NCBI GenBank assembly: GCA_036835375.1
Contig: DAITMB010000168.1
Location: 1-8,906, forward strand
Reading direction: 5' to 3'
Origin: JANQTF01 sp036835375
Lineage (GTDB): Bacteria; Bacteroidota; Bacteroidia; J057
Length of the DNA: 8,906 nt
Translations under genes and position numbers: made by a program
Shown here: positions 1 to 5,993 of the stretch, piece after piece
Numbering within the stretch: the first letter of the stretch is position 1
How the letters are laid out: the number at the start of each line of letters is the position of its first letter
Notes under the pieces: model-generated
Told to the model about the DNA's origin: nothing
What the model saw: only the letters and a program-made list of their open reading frames with translations
Database searches by the model: none

Positions 1-228
1 CTTTCATCGATATCATTCTCGCAAGGCTCGAATGCTGAATTTTTAAACATACTCTAAGGTCATGAGATCTTATATGAATCTCCTATGCGAACCCTTTCCC
101 TACACGTTGACCCTTTTTCCCGAATTATTCACCAACGTGGTATTTCCAGATCAGATCGAGCCAACATGATTCGACCATTGCGTTTGATGAAAAGTCACAA
201 AATGGCGTTCTATTCCACCAAAAATCCA
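1..228. other. Non-coding left edge, no gene recognised
   Basis: All three forward frames entering from the left edge stop within about 60 bases, so at most a dozen or so residues of an upstream gene could be present, and I recognise none. A minus-strand open frame at 125-358 runs through the terminator hairpin downstream of the ECF operon and resembles no known protein, so I treat it as chance. A short direct repeat (CCACCAAAAA-like) at about 215-238 supplies the A-tract used by that terminator. I see nothing else here. Confidence 0.5.
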
Positions 229-230
229 CC

Positions 231-279
231 AAAAAAAACATGTCGAGGCTAGTGCGAAACATTCGCTCCAGCCTCGACA
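231..279 (-). terminator. Intrinsic terminator of the ECF sigma operon
   Basis: A perfect 10-bp inverted repeat (241-250 TGTCGAGGCT with 270-279 AGCCTCGACA) encloses a second 5-bp stem (254-258 GCGAA with 262-266 TTCGC) closed by a three-base loop. Read on the minus strand, the stem is followed two bases later by eight consecutive T residues (complement of 231-238). This is the classical rho-independent layout. It lies about 105 bases past the stop of the Spy-like gene, so it closes the minus-strand operon. There is no T-run on the plus-strand side, so it is one-directional. Confidence 0.8.
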
Positions 280-383
280 CATGGATCAAATATCTTGTCA
301 ATCGACGTAAAGTTTTCTGGTCACGCGCAAGTCCGGTTTTTTTGTGAATGCTTCTCAAGTGTCAGACTTCCAGTGTATTGTGT

Positions 384-851
384 TCAAGGTCTTCTGTTTT
401 GGATTCGCTCTTGGCGTCTGGTTTGAAGGTGTTCGAGAAGTTTTCTCTTGAAATCATTCTCAGCTTTGTACATCATGGCGACCTTTCGGATCGGCAATAC
501 TTCCTTGAACAGCGTGTGATATTGAATAGAGATCTCGGTCTCCTCTCTTCTCAGATCCATCAAGTTGTCCAGAAGCTTTTCCACTTCCGCATCGCTGCCG
601 CTAAGGTAGGCTTGTCGAAGTTGGGCTTGGATGTTGCGTTGGTCAGCTCTATTGGCTTCCAAATCATCGGTAAAGGCATTGTACACGGGCCAAAACCGCT
701 GCGCTTCGGAGGATGACAGGCTCAGCTCGCGGGTGTAATACGCCACCCGAAAGGCTTCGATCTGCTCTCGGGCACCAGCTATTTCATCCTGGGCCTGCAC
801 AGGCGCGAGGCCTAGTACCAGCAGGGTCATGGTGATCCAAATTTTGTTCAT
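384..851 (-). CDS. Exported Spy/CpxP-like helical protein of an ECF sigma operon
   Basis: A 155-residue protein with a signal peptide (residues 1-20, MNKIWITM... ending in AQA before QDE), so it is probably periplasmic. The mature part is almost entirely predicted alpha-helix and rich in R, E, Q and L. Near the start it carries AYYTRELSLSSSEAQRFWPVYN (about 37-58), close to the 'L-L-(T/S)-x-x-E-A-x-x-FWP-x-Y-N' signature of small Bacteroidota proteins annotated as Spy/CpxP-like or 'sensor of ECF-type sigma factor'. Spy/CpxP relatives in enterobacteria are envelope chaperones or stress sensors; that role is inferred here. It is the last gene of the operon, before the terminator at 231-279. The ATG is supported by a signal peptide starting there and by a strong Shine-Dalgarno at 859-864. 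The C-terminus is highly basic (QTRRQERIQNRRP). Confidence 0.85.
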   Translation of the reverse strand: MNKIWITMTLLVLGLAPVQAQDEIAGAREQIEAFRVAYYTRELSLSSSEAQRFWPVYNAFTDDLEANRADQRNIQAQLRQAYLSGSDAEVEKLLDNLMDLRREETEISIQYHTLFKEVLPIRKVAMMYKAENDFKRKLLEHLQTRRQERIQNRRP

Positions 852-858
852 GAGGTTA

Positions 859-864
859 CTCCTT
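859..864 (-). promoter_or_regulatory. Strong Shine-Dalgarno (AAGGAG) of the Spy-like gene
   Basis: On the minus strand AAGGAG sits 7 bases before the ATG at 851. It stands out because most other genes in this window have no recognisable Shine-Dalgarno, as is usual in Bacteroidota. It fixes the start and may make the Spy-like gene translated more strongly than the other operon members. Confidence 0.7.
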
Positions 865-966
865 GTTTGTTGTTCCTGATTAGGTGTGACTGCGCGCGCG
901 ATAGGGTTCCGCTCAGTCTGAATATGTGAGAGGGTCAGTGTGGGCTTGAATTAGTGGAGTGCCGTG

Positions 967-1587
967 CTAAAACCAGTCAGCTTCTTCGAGCTGAAGCAAT
1001 TCTTCCTCTAGCAATTGCAGGTCTGATTCTTCGAGAAGATCAAGTTGTTCGAGCCACTCGTCGTATTCGGCCTCGCCCTTTGGCGTTTTTACTGAGAGAA
1101 TATGATCGAAGGTGTTCAGATCTTCCGGGCGAAAGGATTCGAAGATGAGGTCTTCGTCGATGTCCACGATCGTGAGCAGCTCAGTAGCCGTCATCTGGGG
1201 CAATCTTGGTAGTGACTCGCTGGTAAGCCCTCTCCAACTGAAGAGGAGCAGCATCGCAGCTGCTACAGCTACAGCTAGGAAAGTGGGATAGAGGAGCCGC
1301 GTGCGTGGGGTGACGGTTGTAGGCTGTGAATCTCTGGCGATGAGCGCCACCAGTTGTCCATGCATTCGCTCAAAATATCCATCTGGAATAAGAAATGGAG
1401 ACTTTCGGCCTGCACGGCGAAGCATGGGTGCTCCCTCCAAGAGCTGATCTTCCTCGATCCGCTCCCGCATCCGATCGGCAAATGTCTCAAAATAACCCGC
1501 TGGCGCCGCTTTGGGTGCAGATTTTGGGAGTGAAGCCAGCCAAGGCGTCTCTTGCAGATCTTCCGGGGTGTGGTCGTGGAGGTTCAT
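967..1587 (-). CDS. Single-pass membrane protein with two P-x-GYFE motifs, putative anti-sigma partner
   Basis: A 206-residue protein from the ATG at 1587. The cytoplasmic-looking N-terminal half carries two copies of one motif: P29-AGYFETF...RMRERI and P68-DGYFERM...LVALI. A hydrophobic segment at about 99-118 (LLYPTFLAVAVAAAMLLLFSW) should be a membrane helix. The last 30 residues are strongly acidic and Leu/Glu-rich. Bacteroidota commonly carry a protein of this shape directly after an ECF sigma gene, annotated only as hypothetical. By position it may act as anti-sigma factor, but it has no HxxxCxxC zinc anti-sigma motif. The reading frame stays open upstream to a TTG at 1737, just after the sigma stop; that 50-residue extension (with CC and CRPCH) looks unlike the family, so I prefer the ATG. 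Function is inferred from context. Confidence 0.75.
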   Translation of the reverse strand: MNLHDHTPEDLQETPWLASLPKSAPKAAPAGYFETFADRMRERIEEDQLLEGAPMLRRAGRKSPFLIPDGYFERMHGQLVALIARDSQPTTVTPRTRLLYPTFLAVAVAAAMLLLFSWRGLTSESLPRLPQMTATELLTIVDIDEDLIFESFRPEDLNTFDHILSVKTPKGEAEYDEWLEQLDLLEESDLQLLEEELLQLEEADWF

Positions 1588-1742
1588 CGTCTTGGAAAAA
1601 AAGCGGTATGGATCAATGGGGTAAAAATGGGAAAAGACTTTAACAGTAAGGAAGCCTTTTAGTCGATGGCAAGGGCGGCAGTCTAACTCTTGTGGTTCGA
1701 CAGTGGCAAGACAACAGGTAGACAGGTGATTGGACAAGAAGT

Positions 1743-2297
1743 TTAACTCGAATCTGCGCTAGCGGTCAGAAAAGCCTCGATTTTTTTTACTGCGTGGTGG
1801 TAGGACGCTTTGAGCGATCCCGTGGTGACTTCCAGAATCTGGCTCATGTCCTCGTAGGGCATCTCATCGTAGTAGCGAAGATGAAACACCGTCCTTTGCC
1901 GGTCGGGTAAGGTAAGAATGGCCTGCTGCAATTTCATTTCGATGGTATCGGCCTGAATGTGAGGGCTGTTTGTGAGGCTGTGGCGAAGGTCGTCTTGGAT
2001 GTCTGCTACATCGCTGTGGGCGCGTTTATTTTTGCTTTGCAGAAAACTCAGAGATTCATTGGTCGCAATTCGGTAGAGCCACGTATGCAGCTGCGAATCG
2101 GCGCGAAAGGAGTCAATGTGTCGCCAAGCTTTCAGAAAGGTGTTTTGGAGCACATCATCGGCATCGTCGTGGTCGATCACCAGCCTGCGCACGTGATGGT
2201 ATAGCCGCTGCTGGTATCTCCTGACGAGATCATCAAATGCCCTTGATTTTGTGTCGGGATCGCGAAGCTCGGCCAAGAGTTGTTGTTCTTCTTCCAC
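1743..2297 (-). CDS. ECF-type RNA polymerase sigma factor (sigma-70 family)
   Basis: A 184-residue protein from the GTG at 2297. Region 2 spans about 21-90: AFDDLVRRYQQRLY, the DHDDADDVLQNTFLKAWR core-binding helix, then FRADSQLHTWLYRIATNESLSFL for the -10 element. Region 4 spans about 118-175: LPDRQRTVFHLRYYDEMPYEDMSQIL followed by the helix-turn-helix VTTGSLKASYHHAVKKIEAFL. There is no extra C-terminal domain. It directs core polymerase to a small stress or envelope regulon. The open frame extends to a TTG at 2342, but that TTG lies inside a likely -7 promoter element, and family members start about 20 residues before the AF-x-x-LV motif, as the GTG does. It is first in an operon with the putative anti-sigma and Spy-like genes, so autoregulation is plausible. 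Confidence 0.92.
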   Translation of the reverse strand: MEEEQQLLAELRDPDTKSRAFDDLVRRYQQRLYHHVRRLVIDHDDADDVLQNTFLKAWRHIDSFRADSQLHTWLYRIATNESLSFLQSKNKRAHSDVADIQDDLRHSLTNSPHIQADTIEMKLQQAILTLPDRQRTVFHLRYYDEMPYEDMSQILEVTTGSLKASYHHAVKKIEAFLTASADSS

Positions 2298-2339
2298 TGT
2301 TACGAAGGCGTATTTGCGCTTGAGACAGCACAAGATCCG

Positions 2340-2371
2340 CAAAGTTTAATCAGGAAGAAGATCCCGTCAAA
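2340..2371 (-). promoter_or_regulatory. Candidate Bacteroidota promoter of the ECF operon
   Basis: On the minus strand TTTG (2371-2368) is followed by a 19-base spacer and then TAAACTTTG (2348-2340). The Bacteroidota housekeeping consensus is TTTG, about 19 bases, TAnnTTTG; here the second box has one extra base. Transcription would begin near 2335, downstream of the alternative TTG start at 2342 and about 35-40 bases before the preferred GTG at 2297. Confidence 0.4.
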
Positions 2372-2372
2372 A

Positions 2373-2629
2373 TGAAGCAGTTCTTTGACATCTTTATCAA
2401 GCATCACACCTGATGGGTTGCGACACAGTTGTACGGGTTTTTAAATCAATTTTTACTCAGCGAAAATTCGCTTGAATTTCTATTTTTCTTCCATCCTTTC
2501 AAGCTGATCTGAGGGTCGATGGCGGGTTGATTGGCTTTAACGAAGGCGTTTACCAGAACGATAATTGAGGTGAATGAGAGTTTCACGCAGTGTTCTCAAG
2601 AAAATATCTTCCTTATCCAGACCCGGCAT
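2373..2629. other. Intergenic region between HTH gene and ECF operon
   Basis: About 257 bases with no supported gene. It would be the place for the catalytic part of an IS630-type transposase if the element were complete, but none of the minus-strand frames shows DDE-domain sequence. One 30-codon minus-strand frame (2537-2629) begins with an ATG immediately after the HTH gene's TGA and resembles nothing I know. A small inverted repeat (AGCGAA-AA-TTCGCT, 2459-2472) lies in the AT-rich centre. No clear terminal inverted repeats or target duplications are visible. Confidence 0.45.
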
Positions 2630-3049
2630 TCACTGGCTGTCGGGATGAAGCAAGCCCCGCTTTTCTAGGTAGCGGTAGAGCCAGCTATATTCTATCTTTA
2701 CCCCATGCTCACTCGCGAGCCAAGCTTGCAGGTCTTGAAGTTTGGCGTCAGGATGGGCCACCCAAAAGGCCCGAATCGCCTCTTGATGTGCTTGCAATCG
2801 AGAACCTCGTTCGTCTTGGTAATTCATTTCCAGCAGTGCATCAAATCCACCACTGACAAAAAGCTTCAGCCATTTCGTTACCGTTCGTTCGTGCACACCA
2901 ACAATAGGGCTGATTTCCTGAATTTGGTAGCCAAAATGCCGGAGTGACACGGCCAGCAGGCGACGAGACAACTTCTTGTTCTTCGTCTGCTGCATGTGGT
3001 CTGCGAGTAAGTAGGTCTCCTCCAGGGAGAGCCGAATCTTGATGCTCAT
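2630..3049 (-). CDS. Solo IS630/Tc1-type helix-turn-helix protein (orphan transposase N-terminal domain)
   Basis: A 139-residue protein from the ATG at 3049 (an in-frame TTG lies 7 codons upstream). It resembles the DNA-binding part of IS630-family transposases. A first helix-turn-helix includes KKLSRRLLAVSLRHFGYQIQEISPIVGVHERTVTKWLKLFVSGGFDALLE (about residues 25-75). A second winged-helix-like segment, RAFWVAHPDAKLQDLQAWLASEHGVKIEYSWLYRYLEKRGLLHP (about 94-137), resembles the domain that normally precedes the catalytic DDE domain. Full transposases have about 330-350 residues; here the stop follows the HTH part and nothing downstream encodes DDE motifs. It may be orfA of a two-frame element that lost orfB, a decayed insertion, or a domesticated regulator. 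The frame itself is intact, which argues against long neutral decay. Confidence 0.7.
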   Translation of the reverse strand: MSIKIRLSLEETYLLADHMQQTKNKKLSRRLLAVSLRHFGYQIQEISPIVGVHERTVTKWLKLFVSGGFDALLEMNYQDERGSRLQAHQEAIRAFWVAHPDAKLQDLQAWLASEHGVKIEYSWLYRYLEKRGLLHPDSQ

Positions 3050-3213
3050 GACGCTGGTTGCTGCGATCAAGCAGAAAGGCTAAAAAATGCCAAGTGCCCC
3101 GTGTGTTAATTGCCTGTAAAAATTGCCAGCAGTTCGCCAATTTAAGACTGCGATGAGCGTGCACCAATTTTATAAGATGTCCTTTACGCACCTGCAAGGT
3201 CAATTTCACAAGA

Positions 3214-4116
3214 CTAGGCAGATAAATTACCCCGGATCCGATCATGAATCAAATTCCGAACGCCAATCTGCCGAAAGGAATGCGAGGAAAGCACCTTTTT
3301 GGTGATCCAGGTGAGTTCAGTGAGAAACTTGGGCTGGTGGGCAGGCGGACATACCAAAAAGCCGAAAGCAAGGTCGCTCGGCTCGTCGAACAAGACCACA
3401 GGTGCTCCCGTGAGGTGCGTGAAAGAATAGCCCAGCTCTTCCAGAATTACTTTTCCGGGCGCCCAGTCCCAGGGTGCTACCCGGCGATTGAGTGCCACCA
3501 CGACATCCACCCTTCCGAGGACAAAGTCCAGGCACTTGGAGCCGATGCCACCCGTTTGAATAATGTTTTGCTGCGGGATACCCATGCTGGCATACATCTT
3601 CCGGATGGTGTTGGTCATGTATTGCCGATGATGAGCAAATCGAAGATTCCGCCACTCCTTATCAATCGGCGCCGGAACCCGGGTGGTGGTGTCTTGGTGC
3701 ACGAGGTGCACGCCCTGCCCCTTGATTCCAAAAAGCAAATGATCCGTGAGCGGATCAAAAATCACCGCCACGAGCAGTTCTCGCCTTCGATAATAAGCAC
3801 ATTGGAAGGTAAAGCCGCTTTGGCCGTGGAGGTAGCCATTGGTGCCATCAAGTTCGTCCACAATGAGGCCTTCTTCTGCGAGAAGGAATTTCCCTTTGCA
3901 CGTTTCCTCGGTGAGCAGGCCCCAGTGCGGCGCAAACGCCTTGACCCGCGCTATGACCATTGCACTGATCGCCAAATCAACCTCCGTGACAAAGCTCTTA
4001 TCACTTTTCCGAAATGACTGGATGGGGCTGCCCCGCTTGGCCATCATGATGGACCCCGCATCGCGGGCCAGCTCTTGTAGAAATCCTACTATGTCCGTCA
4101 ATTCCATCCTTTGCAT
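3214..4116 (-). CDS. Inositol monophosphatase / CysQ-like phosphatase
   Basis: A 300-residue member of the magnesium- and lithium-sensitive phosphatase superfamily (inositol monophosphatase, fructose-1,6-bisphosphatase class IV, 3'-phosphoadenosine-5'-phosphate phosphatase CysQ). The metal and phosphate motifs are in order: SDKSFVTEVD (38-47), LLTEE (67-71), VDELDGTNGY (86-95; D87, D90, G91, T92), IGSKCLDFVLGRVD (191-204) and APWDWAPGKVILEELG (214-229; W216, D217). The usual DP(L/I)DGT has E instead of P, which should not remove metal ligands. The substrate is not determined by the sequence; PAP or a sugar or inositol phosphate are all possible. Residues after about 270 form a 30-residue basic tail beyond the usual end. 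Another ATG lies three codons in. The gene reads towards the orphan HTH gene 164 bases away. Nearby cysteine genes hint at CysQ but lie on the other strand. Confidence 0.85.
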   Translation of the reverse strand: MQRMELTDIVGFLQELARDAGSIMMAKRGSPIQSFRKSDKSFVTEVDLAISAMVIARVKAFAPHWGLLTEETCKGKFLLAEEGLIVDELDGTNGYLHGQSGFTFQCAYYRRRELLVAVIFDPLTDHLLFGIKGQGVHLVHQDTTTRVPAPIDKEWRNLRFAHHRQYMTNTIRKMYASMGIPQQNIIQTGGIGSKCLDFVLGRVDVVVALNRRVAPWDWAPGKVILEELGYSFTHLTGAPVVLFDEPSDLAFGFLVCPPAHQPKFLTELTWITKKVLSSHSFRQIGVRNLIHDRIRGNLSA

Positions 4117-4367
4117 ATTCTAATCAGACGCCCGACCTCCGGGAAAGGCATATACCAAGTTACCACAATCCCTTGATATTTCAGGATCTTAGAGACAGAA
4201 CGGACGTTTTTCTTACTTCAATGGGGCAAAGGAGCAGATCACTGTCCTGCACCGTCGAAATCGATTTCGTATCTGGCTCCCACACAGCGTTGTGGGGATC
4301 TCTTTTCGCCAATGGTCTGTCTTGGATGTGATGGGAGCTGAGCCGGGCGACATCATCCTCTGCTCAT
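4117..4367. other. Intergenic region with palindromes, no gene
   Basis: No coding frame here resembles a protein. It holds a 14-bp perfect palindrome CGAAATCGATTTCG (4256-4269) and, ten bases on, a 6-bp stem-loop CCCACA-CAGCGT-TGTGGG (4279-4296). Neither is followed by a T-run on the minus strand, so neither is a convincing intrinsic terminator for the gene ending at 4368. They could be an operator or mRNA structure ahead of the phosphatase gene. A GGAGG lies too far (about 19 bases) from the phosphatase ATG to be its ribosome binding site. Confidence 0.35.
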
Positions 4368-5111
4368 TCAGGGAAGATTCACCAACGCGCTGCGAGTTCC
4401 ACTGTCGGTGTCTAGTTGCAGGGCGTATTCTCCTGTAGGCAAGTGGTTGACCGGGATTCGAAGAATACTTTCTTCTTCCGATACAAGTGTCAATACCAAT
4501 TCCCCCTGGCGATTCCACACATGCACCCGGCTGATCGTGCCAAGCGATGGCATCACGATGTTTCCCTCTACTAAATTGGGGCGAAGGATCGCCAGTTGAT
4601 CTTGTTGCGGGATCACCTGAATCGGATGACTAAGATGGCACTGGGTATTTTCGGATTTTTGTCGCAGGCGATACGTCTGAGGGCTACTTTCCTTGCGAGC
4701 ATCCAGGTAGCGATACATCTGAACACCTTGCTTATTTCCAGCTGCGGGAATCATTGTGATGGTGGCAAATCTCCCATCAGGAAGAAGTCGCTCCACAGCA
4801 AAGTGATCAGTGCCCAATTCCTGAGCCGTGACCCAGGTCAATTCGATTCCCTCTGGCAGGGAAATCGCGTTAAAAGCGATCAATTCACTAGCAAAAGTGG
4901 CATTTTCGGAAGGAACCCACATTCCCTGACTCACAGAGGTAGATTCGCCGATCGAAGCAAGCACAAGATTTCGATCTGGTATTTCCCATGAGCTGACTGC
5001 AGCTAGGGTTTTTGATAAGTCTGCGGGAAGCTGCTCTTGCGCCAAGAGAAAGTGAAATGGAGAAAATGCCAGGGCAGAAAATGAGAAGAATCGAACAATA
5101 GACGTAGTCAT
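4368..5111 (-). CDS. Secreted protein with degenerate type IX sorting-like C-terminus
   Basis: A 247-residue protein from the ATG at 5111, chosen because a signal peptide starts there (MTTSIVRFFSFSALAFSPFHFLLA, likely cut before QEQ); the frame extends 24 codons further upstream without resembling anything. Residues about 87-152 follow a pattern very common in Bacteroidota surface proteins: 'L-T-W-x-T-x-x-E...F-x-V-E-R...DGRF...I...AAG...Y-x-Y-x-D...Y-R-L-(R/K)-Q'. Residues about 178-247 follow the type A sorting domain layout: PNLVEGNI (normally PNP), VHVWNRQGELVLTL, IPVNHLPTGEYALQL, and a final short strand. Such domains direct export across the outer membrane by the Por/type IX system and are then removed or anchored. 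No enzymatic domain is visible. It is small for a cargo protein, and the last lysine-containing strand is missing, so sorting function is uncertain. Confidence 0.7.
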   Translation of the reverse strand: MTTSIVRFFSFSALAFSPFHFLLAQEQLPADLSKTLAAVSSWEIPDRNLVLASIGESTSVSQGMWVPSENATFASELIAFNAISLPEGIELTWVTAQELGTDHFAVERLLPDGRFATITMIPAAGNKQGVQMYRYLDARKESSPQTYRLRQKSENTQCHLSHPIQVIPQQDQLAILRPNLVEGNIVMPSLGTISRVHVWNRQGELVLTLVSEEESILRIPVNHLPTGEYALQLDTDSGTRSALVNLP

Positions 5112-5325
5112 AGCGAAATGCGTGAAGTGAATGGATTTACAGCTCGTCGGGCTTGTCGATTGGAGGGAAGATGACTTCTTCAAATCACCTCAGAATCTGT
5201 GAATTTTCTGCGGATCTGATTTGGAAAATCCTACATGTGTAATATTCGAAAAAGTCGAAGAAAGCAGTCAGACAGCAATGGTCCTGGTACAAGTCGAGGT
5301 GTTTATTTTTTTGCTACCTTAGAGC
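5112..5325. promoter_or_regulatory. Divergent intergenic region between the two gene blocks
   Basis: All genes to the left read leftwards and all to the right read rightwards, so this 214-base gap should hold promoters for both the secreted protein and the SnoaL-like gene. It is AT-rich next to the SnoaL-like start, with a run of seven T residues at about 5306-5312 followed by TACCTTAG, a weak relative of the Bacteroidota -7 box but too close to the ATG to be convincing. No clear Shine-Dalgarno precedes either start. Confidence 0.4.
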
Positions 5326-5793
5326 ATGAGCCACACTGAGTTGATTCGGACGTTTTACGAAGCCTTTGTTCGCGGCGACGCGGAAGGGATGATTCTCTGC
5401 TATGCAGAAGATATCGTATTTCAGGACCCTGCATTTGGGGAACTTCAGGGCGGAGAAGTGCACAATATGTGGCGAATGCTCATCAATCGAAGCAAGGATA
5501 AGCTAAAGATTTCCTACGATGGTATTCAGGCAGAAGGAAATACCGGATCTGCCAAATGGGTGGCCGAATACACGTACACGCCGACAGACCGCAAGGTGAT
5601 CAATCACATCAGCGCAAGCTTTGCGTTTCGAGATGGAAAAATTGTTCGGCACACCGATGACTTTGACCTTTGGAAATGGACCCGCCAGGCGTTGGGCTGG
5701 CAAGGATGGCTCCTGGGCTGGTCGCCTTGGATGAAAATGAAAATCCAGCAGCAGACCCGACACTTGCTGGTAAAGTATTCGCAGAAAGCCTGA
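5326..5793 (+). CDS. SnoaL/NTF2-like fold protein
   Basis: A 155-residue protein with the hallmarks of the SnoaL-like branch of the NTF2 cone-fold superfamily: an opening helix LIRTFYEAFVRGDAEGMILCYAEDIVFQDPAFG (residues 6-38), WRMLINRSKDKLKISYDGIQAEGNTGSAKWVAEYTYTPTDRKV (49-91) and a closing strand pair INHISASFAFRDGKIVRHTDDFDLWKW (92-118). The closing segment includes the usual 'F-x-F-x-D-G-K-I-x-x-H-x-D-x-F'. A C-terminal tail follows, with QALGWQGWLLGW (121-132), seen in a Bacteroidota subgroup annotated simply as nuclear transport factor 2 family. Members of the fold range from isomerases and hydrolases to non-catalytic ligand binders; no substrate can be assigned. It lies 200 bases upstream of the acetyltransferase gene on the same strand. 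The ATG fits the conserved N-terminal helix; there is no Shine-Dalgarno. Confidence 0.88.
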   Translation: MSHTELIRTFYEAFVRGDAEGMILCYAEDIVFQDPAFGELQGGEVHNMWRMLINRSKDKLKISYDGIQAEGNTGSAKWVAEYTYTPTDRKVINHISASFAFRDGKIVRHTDDFDLWKWTRQALGWQGWLLGWSPWMKMKIQQQTRHLLVKYSQKA

Positions 5794-5993
5794 GCGTTTC
5801 CAACTCTTCAAATCATTGCAACAAAAGGCGCTTCCCTTAGTATATCTGCCCGAGTCTGCTTCGGAAATGCATGGCGAAACATCTTTCTGCGCAAACTTTT
5901 TACCTAAGAGACCATCGAATCAGTGGCCTCGAACCATCGCCATTTCATTCGCATTGCTCCGCCAGCCTCCATCACCAACTGTACCCCACCTTC

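Noticed and set aside
125..358. 77-codon minus-strand open frame near the left edge
   Set aside because: It passes through the intrinsic terminator hairpin and T-run, and its translation is unlike any protein family.
2459..2472. AGCGAA-AA-TTCGCT inverted repeat followed by a T-rich stretch on the plus strand
   Set aside because: The loop is too small for a good hairpin, the T-run is interrupted, and no plus-strand gene ends there; it does not pair with another copy as an element end would.
3120..3210. Repeated CAATTT words between the HTH and phosphatase genes
   Set aside because: Spacing is irregular and flanks do not match, so this looks like ordinary AT-rich intergenic sequence rather than iterons or CRISPR repeats.
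2841..3245. 134-codon minus-strand frame bridging the phosphatase end and the HTH gene
   Set aside because: It overlaps two supported genes in another frame on the same strand and shows no family signature.
3244..4017. Long plus-strand open frame (257 codons) opposite the phosphatase
   Set aside because: It is antisense to a gene with clear catalytic motifs; its length follows from that gene's codon bias.
5841..5848. TATATCTG as a -7 box for the acetyltransferase gene
   Set aside because: It has one mismatch to TAnnTTTG and the nearest TTG partner is 22 bases away; too weak to call.
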